From the NCBI RefSeq assembly GCF_019075875.1, contig NZ_JAHOOZ010000001.1, positions 1,302,001 to 1,366,000 on the forward strand: a stretch of DNA of 64,000 bases. The letters are read 5' to 3'. Under the pieces are notes generated by a model that saw only the letters and a program-made list of their open reading frames with translations, was not told the origin of the DNA and made no database searches. Shown here piece by piece: positions 27,478-35,286 of the stretch. This DNA is from Novosphingobium sp. G106. GTDB lineage: Bacteria > Pseudomonadota > Alphaproteobacteria > Sphingomonadales > Sphingomonadaceae. Position 1 is the stretch's first letter; every line of letters starts with the position of its first letter. Position numbers and translations under genes: made by a program.

Positions 27478-28477
27478 TCAGATCGTGCCGATCGGCGTGA
27501 CCGGCGAGCCCACCGCGCCCGGCAGATTGAGCGGCGGCGCGGTCAGCAGGAAGTGGGCCCGGCCTCGCTCCGCCAGCGCCGGCGCCAGGCCGCCGAACCA
27601 CCAGAACTCGCCGAGATGGATGCCCAGACGAACCAGGCAGAATTCGTGCAGCGGCATCATCGCCGTGCCGGCGCAGCGGGTCAGGCCGTCGACCTTCTCG
27701 ACCATCGAATTGTCCGCGCAGATCGCGGCGATGCCCGACCGGTCGATCCAGTCGAGCAGCGCGCGGTCCTTGCCGTCGAGGCCCGGGCAGGCGGCGAGTT
27801 CGGCGTCGGAAACCGCGGCGCCGTCGCGCAGCAGGAGGTCGGCATAGCCGGTGTAGATGCAGAGGAAGTCGCCTTCGCCCGCCTCGGCGCCCTGCGTGTC
27901 CATCGCGCGCATCAGCCCATCGTAACCGACCGCCGCGAGCGGACCTTCGCCCGACATGCGCAGGTCGACGAGTACGCCCCTGCCCTGGACGCAGCTTTCG
28001 GCGAGGTTTTCGATCCCGAGCGCCAGGGCAGCGGGCGCCTGACCTTCGGACGGCAGGACGAAATGCCTGTCCATGCGGTAGCCGTTGTAGAACAGCCGCT
28101 CGGCAACCCCGTCGCCGTCGGCATCGAAGCAGGTGCCGTAGTGGCTGAGCCCGTCCCACTGCGTCGAATATTGCAGGCCGAGCAGGACCTGGTCGTCGTT
28201 GACCACGTCGATCAGGCCCCCCCAGCGGCGACCAGTCGTACATCGTCCGGCCATCGGCGCTGATCGTCGGCGCAAGCACGGGCGGGTGGCGGCCGGCGAA
28301 GACCTGCTTCTTCGGATGGTCGAGCGGCAGGCCGAGCTGGAAGGCGAGACCCTCGGTGACGCTCTGGACGGCAGCGAGGCGACGCGCTGGTGTCACCAGG
28401 TTCATCCGGCCGATCTGGTCGTCCTCGCCGAAATCTCCCCAGTTCGAGCCTTCGGGCCGCTTGAGCCAACGCCGCAT
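27478..28477 (-). pseudogene. Cyclase-family hydrolase, frameshifted at a C7 run
   Basis: Related to the kynurenine-formamidase/cyclase family of metal hydrolases. The first part reads from the ATG at 28477 (MRRWLKRPEGSNWGDFGEDD) to YDWSPLGG; the rest continues in another frame as LIDVVNDDQVLLGLQYSTQW and DGLSHYGTCFD to the stop at 27478. The break is at seven C on the + strand, 28217-28223; six would restore one frame of about 332 residues. The DGLSHYG segment replaces the usual HxGTHxD metal motif with a His-containing variant. Both halves are well kept, so a sequencing error or very recent mutation is likely. Confidence 0.82.
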
Positions 28478-28487
28478 GGGTTTCTCC

Positions 28488-29267
28488 TTACTGGGTTCGC
28501 AGCTTGCGCTGGCGGATACGGTCCGGGGCATTCGGCTGCCCGGTATGCGCGGTGATGCCGCCGTCGGCGGTGACGATCGATCCGGTCATGTAGGAGGCAT
28601 CGTCGGAGGCCAGGAAAGCCGCGACGGCGGCCATTTCCTCGGCCCGGCCGGCACGGCCGAGCGGGATGCGTTCGAACCAGAAGGCGGCGTCGACCGGGTC
28701 GGTCACGGCGCCTACCGCGAGGTCAGTGGCAATCAGGCCGGGGCAGAGCGCATTCACCCGGATGCCATCACGCGCATGGTCGAGCGCCAGCGAGCGCGTG
28801 TAATTGATCACCGCGCCTTTCGACGCGTTGTAGGCGCCCATCGCGAAGTCGCCGCCGAGGCCGGAGATCGAGGCGATGTTGACGATGGTGCCGCCGCCAG
28901 CCTCGCGGATCGCCGGGATCGCCGCCTTGCAGAACAGGAAGATCGCGCGGGTGTTGATCGCGAAGACGCGGTCCCAGACATCCTCCTCCATGTCGGGGGT
29001 CTCGACCAGCGCGCCGATGCCGGCGTTGTTGACGAGGATGTCGAGCTTTCCCCAGCGATCGAGCGTCGCCTTGACCGCGGCCTGGACATCCTCCGTCACG
29101 GTCGCGTCGGTCTTGACGAAGGCGACGTTTTCGCCGGTCTCTGCCGATGGATTGAGATCGGCGATCATGACCTTCGCGCCTTCGGATACGAGCCGCTGGA
29201 CGATAGCCCCGCCGATCCCCCGCGCTCCACCCGTGACGATCGCGACCTTGCCGTCGAACCTTGCCAT
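28488..29267 (-). CDS. Short-chain dehydrogenase/reductase
   Basis: 259 residues. VTGGARGIGGAIV (cofactor loop), ADLNPS with an Asp suggesting NAD preference, NNAGIGALVET, NIASISG and YNASKGAVINYTRS. The active site is complete. The C-terminus extends about 18 residues beyond the usual TADGG end (QPNAPDRIRQRKLRT), basic and unconserved. It sits upstream of the cyclase gene in the same leftward unit. Confidence 0.87.
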   Translation of the reverse strand: MARFDGKVAIVTGGARGIGGAIVQRLVSEGAKVMIADLNPSAETGENVAFVKTDATVTEDVQAAVKATLDRWGKLDILVNNAGIGALVETPDMEEDVWDRVFAINTRAIFLFCKAAIPAIREAGGGTIVNIASISGLGGDFAMGAYNASKGAVINYTRSLALDHARDGIRVNALCPGLIATDLAVGAVTDPVDAAFWFERIPLGRAGRAEEMAAVAAFLASDDASYMTGSIVTADGGITAHTGQPNAPDRIRQRKLRTQ

Positions 29268-29284
29268 CGCTTCCCTTTCGTCAG

Positions 29285-29683
29285 TTAGAGTCCCGGCGTA
29301 GTCGCCAGGCCGTCCGGGCCGGGATCGAAAGCCCCTGCCCGGTCAATGTACTCGTCGAGCCGCACGATCAGCCCGTTCTCCACGCGCACGACGATGCAGG
29401 TCGGCCACGCCTTGCGCGCGCCCGTCGCCGTGGTGGCGGTCATCACGTGCTGCTGGACGAAACCGCCCGGGATCGGCTGCCTCCGGGCGTTGACGAAGTC
29501 GCGCTCAGGAAAGTTGTCGACGAGCGCCAGCCACTGTTCGCGCATGGCCGGCTTGTCGTGGGCGATGCAATCGAAGCAATGCCAGACCTTGGCTCCGTCG
29601 GCGAAGCAGGCAACGGCAGCATCCACCTCGCCGTTTGCCAGCGCGCCGAACAAGCGGTCGATCACTTCTCCACCATCGCTCAT
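29285..29683 (-). CDS. SnoaL/NTF2-like small protein
   Basis: 132 residues from the ATG at 29683; an in-frame GTG at 29704 would add 7. The NTF2 cone fold is suggested by VIDRLFGALANGEVDAAVAC, then a WLALVDNFPER region and IVVRVENGLIVRLDEYID. Such folds serve as isomerases, epoxide hydrolases or hydratases on cyclic or lipid molecules. The active residues cannot be assigned. First gene of the leftward unit 29683-24290; it is divergent from another NTF2-like gene. Confidence 0.7.
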   Translation of the reverse strand: MSDGGEVIDRLFGALANGEVDAAVACFADGAKVWHCFDCIAHDKPAMREQWLALVDNFPERDFVNARRQPIPGGFVQQHVMTATTATGARKAWPTCIVVRVENGLIVRLDEYIDRAGAFDPGPDGLATTPGL

Positions 29684-29704
29684 TGCCCGGTCCGTCACTG
29701 CCAC

Positions 29705-29815
29705 AGTTCGCTACTAGGTAAAATAGAATAGGCTTTATGCAATCTTATAATCCCGATACCTCGGCCGAGGACGATTCGCCATGAGCGATGCGATGGCGGC
29801 AGAGGAGCCGAGCCG
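29705..29815. promoter_or_regulatory. Divergent spacer with AT-rich core
   Basis: About 110 bases with an AT-rich block at 29715-29755. TATAAT occurs at 29746-29751 on the + strand, a good -10 without a clear -35. ATGCAAT at 29737-29743 (ATTGCAT on the other strand) matches the island's recurrent element and partly overlaps the promoter region. Confidence 0.4.
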
Positions 29816-30196
29816 GTGAATGACGATCCGACGACTGCAGTTCTGGCCGCGGAGAGGCGCCGCTGCGACGCGATGCTGGCGAACGACGGCGCCGCGCTCG
29901 AAGCCGTGCTCGACCCGCGCCTGCACTTCAGCCACGCCACCGGCGCGGTCGACGACAAGGCGGCCTTCCTCACCAAGATGGCGGCGGGGCGCATCCACTA
30001 TGTCGGCATCGCCTGGTCCGAGGAGAAGGTGACCGCACTGGCGCCGGCCACCGCGCTGCTGACGGGGCGGATGACCACCGACGTCCGCGTCGAGGGTGTC
30101 GACAAGCGGCTCAACAACCGCGTCATCACCGTCTGGGGCAAGACCGGTGGAGACTGGCGCCTGATCGCCTTCCAGTCGACACCGCTGGCAGCCTGA
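29816..30196 (+). CDS. NTF2-like (DUF4440-type) protein
   Basis: 126 residues from a GTG preceded by GAGGAG (8-base spacing). The pattern CDAMLANDGAALEAVLDPRL, HFSHATGAVDDKAAFL and the closing TVWGKTGGDWRLIAFQSTPL fits the DUF4440/SnoaL-like subgroup. Catalytic role unproven. It begins the rightward unit with a TIM-barrel isomerase and an SMP-30-like lactonase. Confidence 0.72.
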   Translation: MNDDPTTAVLAAERRRCDAMLANDGAALEAVLDPRLHFSHATGAVDDKAAFLTKMAAGRIHYVGIAWSEEKVTALAPATALLTGRMTTDVRVEGVDKRLNNRVITVWGKTGGDWRLIAFQSTPLAA

Positions 30197-30200
30197 CGCG

Positions 30201-30998
30201 ATGCATCCGTCGATCTCGATCAACACGCTGTGCCTACCGCCTGCGCCGCTCGGCGATCTGGCCGAGCGTGTGGCGCGGATCGGCGCGCGCGGGATCAGCC
30301 CAGACCTCGATCAGATCACGGCATTCGGCGTGAGCGAAAGCGGGCGGGCAATCCGCGACGCCGGGTTGGCGGTGGCAACTCTGACCCATCGCGCTTTCGG
30401 CTATGCCACGCCGGCCGACACCGAAGCTGCTCGCGAACGATTGCTGCGCAGCATCGCCATCGCCGGCAAGCTCGGCGCAGCGTCGATCATCATGACCACC
30501 GGAGGTCGCGGTGCGCTGACCTGGCCGCAGGCCGCGGAGGCCTTTGCCGAAGCCATGGCGCCCTGCGCCGAAGCCGCGCGCGCCGCCGGTATCCGGCTCG
30601 GCATCGAGCCGACCTCGCATCTCTATTCGGACGTCTCGATCGCGCACCGGCTGACCGACGCTGCCACACTCGCACGCAAGGCCGGGATCAGTGTGATGAT
30701 CGACCTCTTCGCCTGCTGGTTCGACGCTGACATCGACACAGCGATCGCCGATGCGGCGCCGCTGACTGCGCTCGTCCAGGTCAGCGACTATGTCTATGGC
30801 GATCGCGGCCTGCCCTGCCGGGCCGTACCGGGCGACGGCGCCGCGCCGCTCGACCGGCTGATCCCGGCCATCGCCCGCGCCGGTTTCACGGGCTGGTTCG
30901 ATCTGGAAATCATCGGTCCCCGCCTGCAGGCCGAAGGTGAAGATGCCGGCCTGCGCCGCGCGGGCGACTTTATCGGCAAGCTGCTGGAGACCGCATGA
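30201..30998 (+). CDS. Sugar phosphate isomerase/epimerase-like TIM barrel
   Basis: 265 residues of the AP-endonuclease-2/xylose-isomerase-like fold. Motifs RLGIEPTSHLYSDVS, MIDLFACWFDADID and GFTGWFDLEIIG carry the Glu/Asp/His metal ligands expected in this fold. Members isomerise sugars, inositols or act as hydroxypyruvate isomerases, and some act on polyketide-like rings. It overlaps the SMP-30 gene by 4 bases. Substrate unknown. Confidence 0.78.
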   Translation: MHPSISINTLCLPPAPLGDLAERVARIGARGISPDLDQITAFGVSESGRAIRDAGLAVATLTHRAFGYATPADTEAARERLLRSIAIAGKLGAASIIMTTGGRGALTWPQAAEAFAEAMAPCAEAARAAGIRLGIEPTSHLYSDVSIAHRLTDAATLARKAGISVMIDLFACWFDADIDTAIADAAPLTALVQVSDYVYGDRGLPCRAVPGDGAAPLDRLIPAIARAGFTGWFDLEIIGPRLQAEGEDAGLRRAGDFIGKLLETA

Positions 30999-31876
30999 TG
31001 AGCGAAGTTCGGGTCGCCTTCGACGCCGGCAACCATCTGGGCGAGACCCCGATCTGGTCGGCAGACGAGCAGGCCTTGTGGTGGGTCAATTGCGAGCATC
31101 CGGCCGAACTGCACCGCTGGCACCCCGAGGGCGGCGCGCATCGGGTCTGGCCGATGCCCAAACGCATCGGCGGCTTCGTGCCCAAGGCAAGCGGCGGCCT
31201 GCTCGTGGCGCTGGCGGACGGCGTCTATGACTTCGACTCGGCAAGCGGTGACCTGGCCTTGCGCGCGCCCTCGCCCTTCCCTGCCCATGTTAATCTGCAC
31301 GAATGTCACTGCGACCGGCAGGGGCGATTCTGGATCGGCGGCTATGACACGCGCTATCCGGCCCATCGTTCCGCGGCGGACGCGGCCTACTGCCGGCTCG
31401 ACGGCGACCGGCTGACCATCGTCGCGACCAAAGTCACGGTCGCCAACGGTCTCGCCTTCAGCCCCGACGGCACGAAGATGTACGGCGTGACATCGCCGAC
31501 CACGCTGGTCGAACAGTTCGATCTCGATCCGGCTACCGGCGCACTCGCCAATCGCCGGCCGTTCGTCACGCTAGGCCCTGGCGAGGGCTTTGCCGACGGT
31601 GCGACGGTCGATGCCGAGGGCGGCTACTGGCTGGCCAATGTCGCCGCGGGAGCGCTGCGGCGCTATCGCTCCGACGGCACGCTCGACCGGATCGTGTCGC
31701 TGCCTTTCGCCAATCCGACCAAGCCCGCGTTCGGCGGACCCGATCTCGGCACGCTGTTCGTCACCAGCACGCAGCTCGCCATTCCGCCGGTCATGACTCC
31801 GACCGCACCCAATGGGCCGATCTACGCATTCGAACCGGGCGAACGCGGCGTTCCCGAGGTGCCCTTCGCGGGCTGA
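30995..31876 (+). CDS. SMP-30/gluconolactonase/LRE family protein
   Basis: 293 residues, a six-bladed beta-propeller lactonase. It starts near HLGETPIWSADEQALWWVN, with the Glu metal ligand in GETP. RFWIGGYDTRY and VTVANGLAFSPDGTKMY (Asn and Asp ligands) follow. It hydrolyses sugar or other lactones using a divalent metal. In this island it could open a lactone formed by a Baeyer-Villiger monooxygenase, though that is inference. Last gene of its unit. Confidence 0.85.
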   Translation: MMSEVRVAFDAGNHLGETPIWSADEQALWWVNCEHPAELHRWHPEGGAHRVWPMPKRIGGFVPKASGGLLVALADGVYDFDSASGDLALRAPSPFPAHVNLHECHCDRQGRFWIGGYDTRYPAHRSAADAAYCRLDGDRLTIVATKVTVANGLAFSPDGTKMYGVTSPTTLVEQFDLDPATGALANRRPFVTLGPGEGFADGATVDAEGGYWLANVAAGALRRYRSDGTLDRIVSLPFANPTKPAFGGPDLGTLFVTSTQLAIPPVMTPTAPNGPIYAFEPGERGVPEVPFAG

Positions 31877-32040
31877 CGCTTCTGCCGCTTCATCGCCGGG
31901 CCGATGCGGCAAAGGAAAATAAACTTCGTCTGTTGCAATTATTCCGCGCGGGCGTAGGAGGAGCCGGGAATTAATGCATGAGTGGCGGATCATTCTTACG
32001 ATGATAATGCATCGGGGCTGGCGGCGAGAGGGGGCGTGGC
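31877..32040. promoter_or_regulatory. Leader with three TTGCA/TGCAT elements
   Basis: 164 bases before the acyl-CoA dehydrogenase pair. It contains TTGCAATT at 31933-31940 and two direct copies of TAATGCAT at 31972-31979 and 32005-32012, 33 bases apart (about three helical turns on one face). This arrangement suggests a dimeric regulator binding cooperatively. No gene is seen here. Confidence 0.45.
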
Positions 32041-33012
32041 ATGTATCTCGCGCCTGACGGAGACGAGGTCGAAATAGCCAGTGCAGCGGCCGCTTTCGTG
32101 GCCGATGCCATGCCGATCGACCGTCTTCACAAGCCCGATTCCGCCAACATGGATGCGCCGCTTCGCGAGCTGTTTGGCGAGATGGGCTGGTTCGCCCTCG
32201 CCGTGCCCGAGGCACTTGGCGGCAGCGGTCTCTCGGCCGTCGAGCATGCGCTGTTCTTTCGCGAAGTGGGCCGACAGTGCGGCCCAGTCGACGTGCTGGC
32301 GCAATGCCTCGCAGCGAATACTGCGACCGATGACAGCCTGCGCGCGCAGATCATTGCGGGAGGACGCGGCGTCGCCCTGCTCGTCGCCGATGGTGATGCA
32401 CATAGGCTCATCGGATCGGCGGACAGCGAGCTCGGGCTCGCCGTGACGCCGGAAGGCGCTCGGCTCTTTTCGCTCGGTGGGATCGATGCGGAGGCGCGGC
32501 CAGCGCTCGATCCGGCTAATTCGCTGCATATCGTAGGGAATGTCCCCCATCCGTTTGAGCAGCGTGAGGCCGGCGGAATATGGCAGCTCGGTCAGCTCGG
32601 CGCGGCTGCCATGCTAGTCGGCATTGCCGAAGCCGCACTCGACCTGATCGTCGACTATGCCAAGATCCGCGAGACCTTCGGCCGCAAGATCGGATCGTGG
32701 CAGGCCGTGCGCCATCCCTGCGCCGACATGGCCGTGCGAGTCGAGGCGGCCCGCTCGCAGCTCTGGTATGCGGCGGCGGCGGTCAAGGAAGCGCGCGGCG
32801 ACGCCGCCGTCCACCTCGACGTCGCCAAGCACATGGCCAACACCGCCGCGCTCGCCAATACCGACGCGAACATCCAGCTCCACGGCGGCATCGGCGTGAC
32901 CGACGAGCACGGCGCCCACCTGCTGCTGAAGCATGCGCTGCTGCTCTCGCGCCTGTTCGGGTCCAAGCGCATGCTGCTACGCAGACTGCTCGACGCGCGT
33001 CTGGAGGACTGA
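32041..33012 (+). CDS. Acyl-CoA dehydrogenase, short subunit
   Basis: 323 residues, short for the family because the middle beta domain is abbreviated. N-terminal LFGEMGWFALAVPEALGGSG; C-terminal FGRKIGSWQAVRHPCADMAV and QLHGGIGVTDEHGAHLLLKH, the FAD/ETF region. It lies one base before the start of a full-length dehydrogenase. In steroid catabolism such adjacent pairs form alpha2beta2 enzymes with only one complete active site; a similar heteromer is likely here. Confidence 0.85.
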   Translation: MYLAPDGDEVEIASAAAAFVADAMPIDRLHKPDSANMDAPLRELFGEMGWFALAVPEALGGSGLSAVEHALFFREVGRQCGPVDVLAQCLAANTATDDSLRAQIIAGGRGVALLVADGDAHRLIGSADSELGLAVTPEGARLFSLGGIDAEARPALDPANSLHIVGNVPHPFEQREAGGIWQLGQLGAAAMLVGIAEAALDLIVDYAKIRETFGRKIGSWQAVRHPCADMAVRVEAARSQLWYAAAAVKEARGDAAVHLDVAKHMANTAALANTDANIQLHGGIGVTDEHGAHLLLKHALLLSRLFGSKRMLLRRLLDARLED

Positions 33013-33013
33013 A

Positions 33014-34192
33014 ATGGACCTCCAGTACTCCGAAGCCGACCGCGAATTCCGGGCCAGCGCGCGCGCCTGGCTCAAGGCCAACGTGCCGCAGCACAGCCGT
33101 CCGGCCGAGGGCTTCGCCGCCGCGCGGTTCGACCGCGACTGGCAGCGCAAGCTTCACGATCATGGCTGGGCCGGCGTTGCCTGGCCGAAGGAATACGGCG
33201 GGCTCGGTTTGTCGGGCCTGCGCCAGGTTATCTGGTACGAGGAACTGGCGCGCGCGCATGCCCCGCACCACATCAACACGACCTATGTCGCGATGATGCA
33301 CGCCGGCCCGACCGTGATCGCGCGCGGTACCGGTGCGCAGAAGGCGTTCCACCTGCCCCGCATCCTCTCTGGCGAGGCGCTCTGGTGCCAGGGCTTCTCT
33401 GAGCCCAACGCCGGATCCGATCTGGCGGCGGTCAGGACCCGCGGCGTGGTCGATGGCGATCACATCATCGTCACCGGCGCCAAGATGTGGACCACCGACG
33501 CGCAGTATGCCGACTACCAGGAACTGCTGATCCGCACCGACCCCACCTCCGAGCGCCACAAGGGGCTGACCTGGGTCATCTGTGACATGAAGAGCCCCGG
33601 CATCGACATCAAGCCCGTGCGGACAATGCTGCAGGACGAACACGTCAGCGCCGTGTTCTATGACGAGGTGCGCGTGCCCATCGCCAATGTCGTCGGCGAA
33701 ATCGGCCAGGGCTGGTCGACTGCACTCGCGACGCTGAACTTCGAGCGCGGTCTTGGCTTCATCGGCGATCAGCTCGAGCTTTACGAGCGGGTCAACCGTG
33801 CGATCGACCTAGCGAGCAAGACCCGGCTCGAGGACGGTCGCCTCGCCATCGAGGACGACGGCATCGCCCAGCGCCTGGCGGCAATCAAGGCGGACTGCAT
33901 CGCCATCCGCGCGATGACGCTTGCCGACATCGCCGAGACGGACCGCACGGGCATACCCGGGCCCAAAGGCTCGATGATGAAGCTGATGGTCACGGGCACG
34001 CACAAGGCGCTGAGCGAGGTCGTCGGCGAGATCCTGGGCTGGTCCTTCCTCGAGTTCGACGGCGACCGGACGGCGCATCCCTGGACCTACGACTACCTGT
34101 GGTCCTGGGTCTTCTCGATCTCTGGCGGCACCAACGAGATCCAGCGCGAGATCACTGCCGACCGGGTGCTCGGCCTGCCGAGATCGCGCTGA
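33014..34192 (+). CDS. Acyl-CoA dehydrogenase, full-length subunit
   Basis: 392 residues from the ATG at 33014. CQGFSEPNAGSDLAAVRTRG is the FAD/substrate segment and ITGAKMWTT-like VTGAKMWTTDAQYAD follows. The C-terminus SGGTNEIQREITADRVLGLP has Gly where MCAD has its catalytic Glu (YEGT), so the base must lie elsewhere, as in long-chain and isovaleryl types. Partner of the short subunit just upstream. The stop overlaps the next ATG (TGATG). Confidence 0.88.
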   Translation: MDLQYSEADREFRASARAWLKANVPQHSRPAEGFAAARFDRDWQRKLHDHGWAGVAWPKEYGGLGLSGLRQVIWYEELARAHAPHHINTTYVAMMHAGPTVIARGTGAQKAFHLPRILSGEALWCQGFSEPNAGSDLAAVRTRGVVDGDHIIVTGAKMWTTDAQYADYQELLIRTDPTSERHKGLTWVICDMKSPGIDIKPVRTMLQDEHVSAVFYDEVRVPIANVVGEIGQGWSTALATLNFERGLGFIGDQLELYERVNRAIDLASKTRLEDGRLAIEDDGIAQRLAAIKADCIAIRAMTLADIAETDRTGIPGPKGSMMKLMVTGTHKALSEVVGEILGWSFLEFDGDRTAHPWTYDYLWSWVFSISGGTNEIQREITADRVLGLPRSR

Positions 34193-35286
34193 TGAGCGAC
34201 GCTCCACTCCGGATGGGCTTTGCCGGGGCCAATGCCGAGCGGGGTTGGGCGCGCGATGCCCACTTCCCGGCGCTGAGCGCGCTGCCGGGGCTGGCGATCC
34301 ATGCCGTCTCGGCCAGGACGCAGGAGATCGCCGACGGTGCCGCGGAGGCCTTCGGTGCGGCCAAGGCCTATGCGGATTCGTTGGAAATGGCGCGTGACCC
34401 CGAGGTCGACGTGGTTGCGGTCACGGTCAAGGTGCCCGAGCATCGCGCCATCGTTCTCGCGGCACTGGAAGCGGGCAAGCATGTCTATTGCGAGTGGCCG
34501 CTGGCGGTCGATCTCGCCGAGACCGAGGAACTGGCGGCCGCAGCGCGCCGGGCCGGCACCCACGTCGCGATCGGCTTGCAGGGTGGCAACGCCGTCGCCG
34601 TGCGCCACGCATCCAAACTGGTGCGCGAGGGCGCGATCGGACGGCCGCTGACCTTGCGCGTGGTCTCCTCGACCGCGGGATGGGGCGCGATTGCGCCGCC
34701 GCACTACGCCTACCTCCAGGATCGTCGCAACGGAGCGACGCTGGCGACGATCGCCGGTGGGCACACGGTGGCGATGGTAGAGGCCGTGGTCGGCGCTTAC
34801 GAAGAAGTGAGCGCGCGCAATTCGATCTTGCGCGGTCGCGTCGAGATTGCCGGCACCGGCGAGATCGTCGAACGGACCTGCGCCGATCACATGCTGATCC
34901 ACGGCCGGCATGTCGGCGGCTGCGTATCGAGCGTCGAGATCACCGCGGGCGAGAACACCCCGCTGCGCTTCGAGCTACGCGGCACCGAGGGAACGCTCGA
35001 AATCCGCGGGCATCATCCGGGCGGCTATCAGTGCGGCGATCTGACCGTCGTAACATCGCCCGCCTCGGAGCCGCAGCCAGTTTCGTCGCTGGTCGGCCTC
35101 GAAGGCGCCGCCATCAATGTCGGCCAGCTTCATGCCGATTTCGCTGGCGATATCCTGAACGGCACGCGCACCGTGCCCGATTTCGAGGTCGCAGTGCGTC
35201 TCACGCGGCTGCTCGACGCGATCGAAACGGCTTCGGCGGAAGGGCGCTCCATCCCCCTTGCCGACTATCAGCGAGAAGCATCATGA
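34192..35286 (+). CDS. Gfo/Idh/MocA-family protein, Gal80-like
   Basis: 364 residues from the ATG at 34192. N-terminal Rossmann region with GFAGANAERGWARDAHFPAL and VDVVAVTVKVPEHRAIV. The family's EKP signature, whose Lys is catalytic, is replaced by CEWPLAVD, the form seen in Gal80-like members. The C-terminal alpha/beta domain is intact. It may be a non-catalytic sensor or a dehydrogenase using a different residue. Coupled to an acyl-CoA dehydrogenase upstream and a CoA ligase downstream. Confidence 0.75.
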   Translation: MSDAPLRMGFAGANAERGWARDAHFPALSALPGLAIHAVSARTQEIADGAAEAFGAAKAYADSLEMARDPEVDVVAVTVKVPEHRAIVLAALEAGKHVYCEWPLAVDLAETEELAAAARRAGTHVAIGLQGGNAVAVRHASKLVREGAIGRPLTLRVVSSTAGWGAIAPPHYAYLQDRRNGATLATIAGGHTVAMVEAVVGAYEEVSARNSILRGRVEIAGTGEIVERTCADHMLIHGRHVGGCVSSVEITAGENTPLRFELRGTEGTLEIRGHHPGGYQCGDLTVVTSPASEPQPVSSLVGLEGAAINVGQLHADFAGDILNGTRTVPDFEVAVRLTRLLDAIETASAEGRSIPLADYQREAS

